DNA from: CAZBQG01 sp964493945
GTDB taxonomy: Bacteria; Pseudomonadota; Alphaproteobacteria; Rhodospirillales; UBA2165
Length of the DNA: 16,158 bases
Direction: 5' to 3'
Assembly (NCBI GenBank): GCA_964493945.1
Contig: CAZBQG010000084.1
Coordinates: 1-16,158, forward strand
In this document: positions 15,374-16,158 of the stretch, piece after piece
Numbering within the stretch: position 1 is the first letter of the stretch
How the letters are laid out: each line of letters opens with the position of its first letter
Notes under the pieces: generated by a model
Seen by the model: the letters and a program-made list of their open reading frames with translations, nothing else
What the model was told of the DNA's origin: nothing
Databases searched by the model: none
Translations under genes and position numbers: made by a program

Positions 15374-16158
15374 TTAACCGTCTTCTCGCCTGGGTAGGTG
15401 GATGGCAACCCGGGTGCCCTGGCCAGGCTGGCTGAATATTTGGAGGTGGCCGCCATGGGCCTCGATCAGTTCGCGAGCCAGGGGCAGGCCGAGGCCGGTA
15501 CCGGCGCTAATATTGACCATCGGGTCGTTATGGGTCTGACCGAACCTCTCCAGCGCCCGGGTGATGGCCGCCCCGTCCATGCCGATCCCCTTATCCGTGA
15601 CCGTTATGACTGTTTCCCCATCCCCGGCCAACTCTGCACCAACGGAAACGCTGCCGCCTTCGGGGGTGAATTTGATGGCATTGGAAAGCAGGTTCAAAAG
15701 CACCTGTTTGAGGCGCGGCTCATCCCCTTCAATGGAAGGTAGGCCGGCGGGGACATTTCCCGTCAAATCCAATTTCCTGGTCCGGGCTTCTTCGGCCATC
15801 AAATCAAGGGACTCGCCGATCAGAGCCAGGAGATCAACTTTGCCCGAATGCAGATCCAGCTTACCCGCTTCAATTTTGGCCATATCCAGAATCTGATTTA
15901 TCACGTCAAGAAGATGCCGCCCGGCGCTGCCGATATGTGACAAATATTCGGCGCAGGCCACTCCACAATCAAAGCCCAATTGATCCGCCCTCAGCGCATC
16001 GGCGAAACCGACCACGGCGTTGAGCGGTGTACGCAGCTCGTGGCTCATATTGGACAGGAAATCGGATTTCTCACGGTTCGCGGTTTCGGCCCTTTCGACC
16101 GCCAGCTGGACACCCCCATCAACCGGTAAATTTTGGCTGATTTGAGTGCACAGCCGAG
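15374..16158 (-). CDS. Sensor histidine kinase, C-terminal part (5' end beyond window)
   Basis: The reading frame stays open to the window edge, so the gene is partial; about 260 residues are visible. A helix (QLAVERAETANREKSDFLSN) leads into the H box MSHELRTPLNAVVGFADAL, with the phosphorylated His codon at 16040-16042. The HATPase domain follows, with N box NLLSNAIKFTPEGG, G1 VTDKGIGMD and G2 GTGLGLPLARELIEAHGG. The protein ends just after the ATPase domain (HLPRREDG), so it has no receiver domain. An ATG exists at the H box, but starting there would cut the dimerisation helix, so it is not the start. The sensing domain lies outside the window. It is upstream of the TRAP operon on the same strand, yet no response regulator gene follows it. 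Confidence 0.9.
   Translation of the reverse strand, partial: RLCTQISQNLPVDGGVQLAVERAETANREKSDFLSNMSHELRTPLNAVVGFADALRADQLGFDCGVACAEYLSHIGSAGRHLLDVINQILDMAKIEAGKLDLHSGKVDLLALIGESLDLMAEEARTRKLDLTGNVPAGLPSIEGDEPRLKQVLLNLLSNAIKFTPEGGSVSVGAELAGDGETVITVTDKGIGMDGAAITRALERFGQTHNDPMVNISAGTGLGLPLARELIEAHGGHLQIFSQPGQGTRVAIHLPRREDG

Overview
The window is a gene-dense, GC-rich stretch that looks like an alphaproteobacterial chromosome, probably Rhodospirillales-like. The reasons are the codon bias, the TRAP transporter, the family mix and the tight operon packing. The taxonomic call is inference only. I see no tRNA, rRNA, CRISPR array, insertion sequence or phage gene.

Layout. A glutathione S-transferase gene (50-778, minus) is divergent from a plus-strand run of eight genes (844-9078). 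These encode an amidase-signature enzyme, a carboxymuconolactone-decarboxylase-like protein, an MFS transporter, a GlcG/HbpS-like protein, a VOC (glyoxalase-like) protein, two tandem double [4Fe-4S] proteins of the reductive-dehalogenase/QueG type, and an acyl-CoA synthetase. Most gaps are 9-22 bases. The second Fe-S gene and the ligase overlap by one base; the only larger gap is 72 bases (5453-5524). The run meets a minus-strand block head-on, and the two final TAG stop codons share the palindrome CTAG at 9075-9078.

The minus-strand block reads from right to left: TRAP substrate-binding protein (14030-15148), TRAP small membrane subunit (13380-13877), TRAP large membrane subunit (12048-13364) and a 980-residue molybdopterin oxidoreductase (9075-12017). 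Upstream on the same strand is the 3' part of a sensor histidine kinase (15374-16158), cut by the window edge.

The standout is the molybdenum enzyme. From about residue 135 to its end it closely resembles the large subunit of pyrogallol-phloroglucinol transhydroxylase and keeps the active-site residues known for that enzyme. It also carries an extra N-terminal segment of about 130 residues: a hydrophobic start followed by what looks like an SCP2 (sterol-carrier-like) domain. The Fe-S small subunit of the known transhydroxylase is absent from the window.

Taken together (inference), this looks like an uncharacterised catabolic locus. A TRAP system imports an acidic, perhaps aromatic, substrate. 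The Mo enzyme rearranges or hydroxylates it. The ligase forms a CoA thioester. The amidase, CMD-like, VOC, GST and RdhA/QueG-like proteins would handle other bonds such as amide, ring-cleavage, thioether or halogen. The substrate cannot be read from the sequence.
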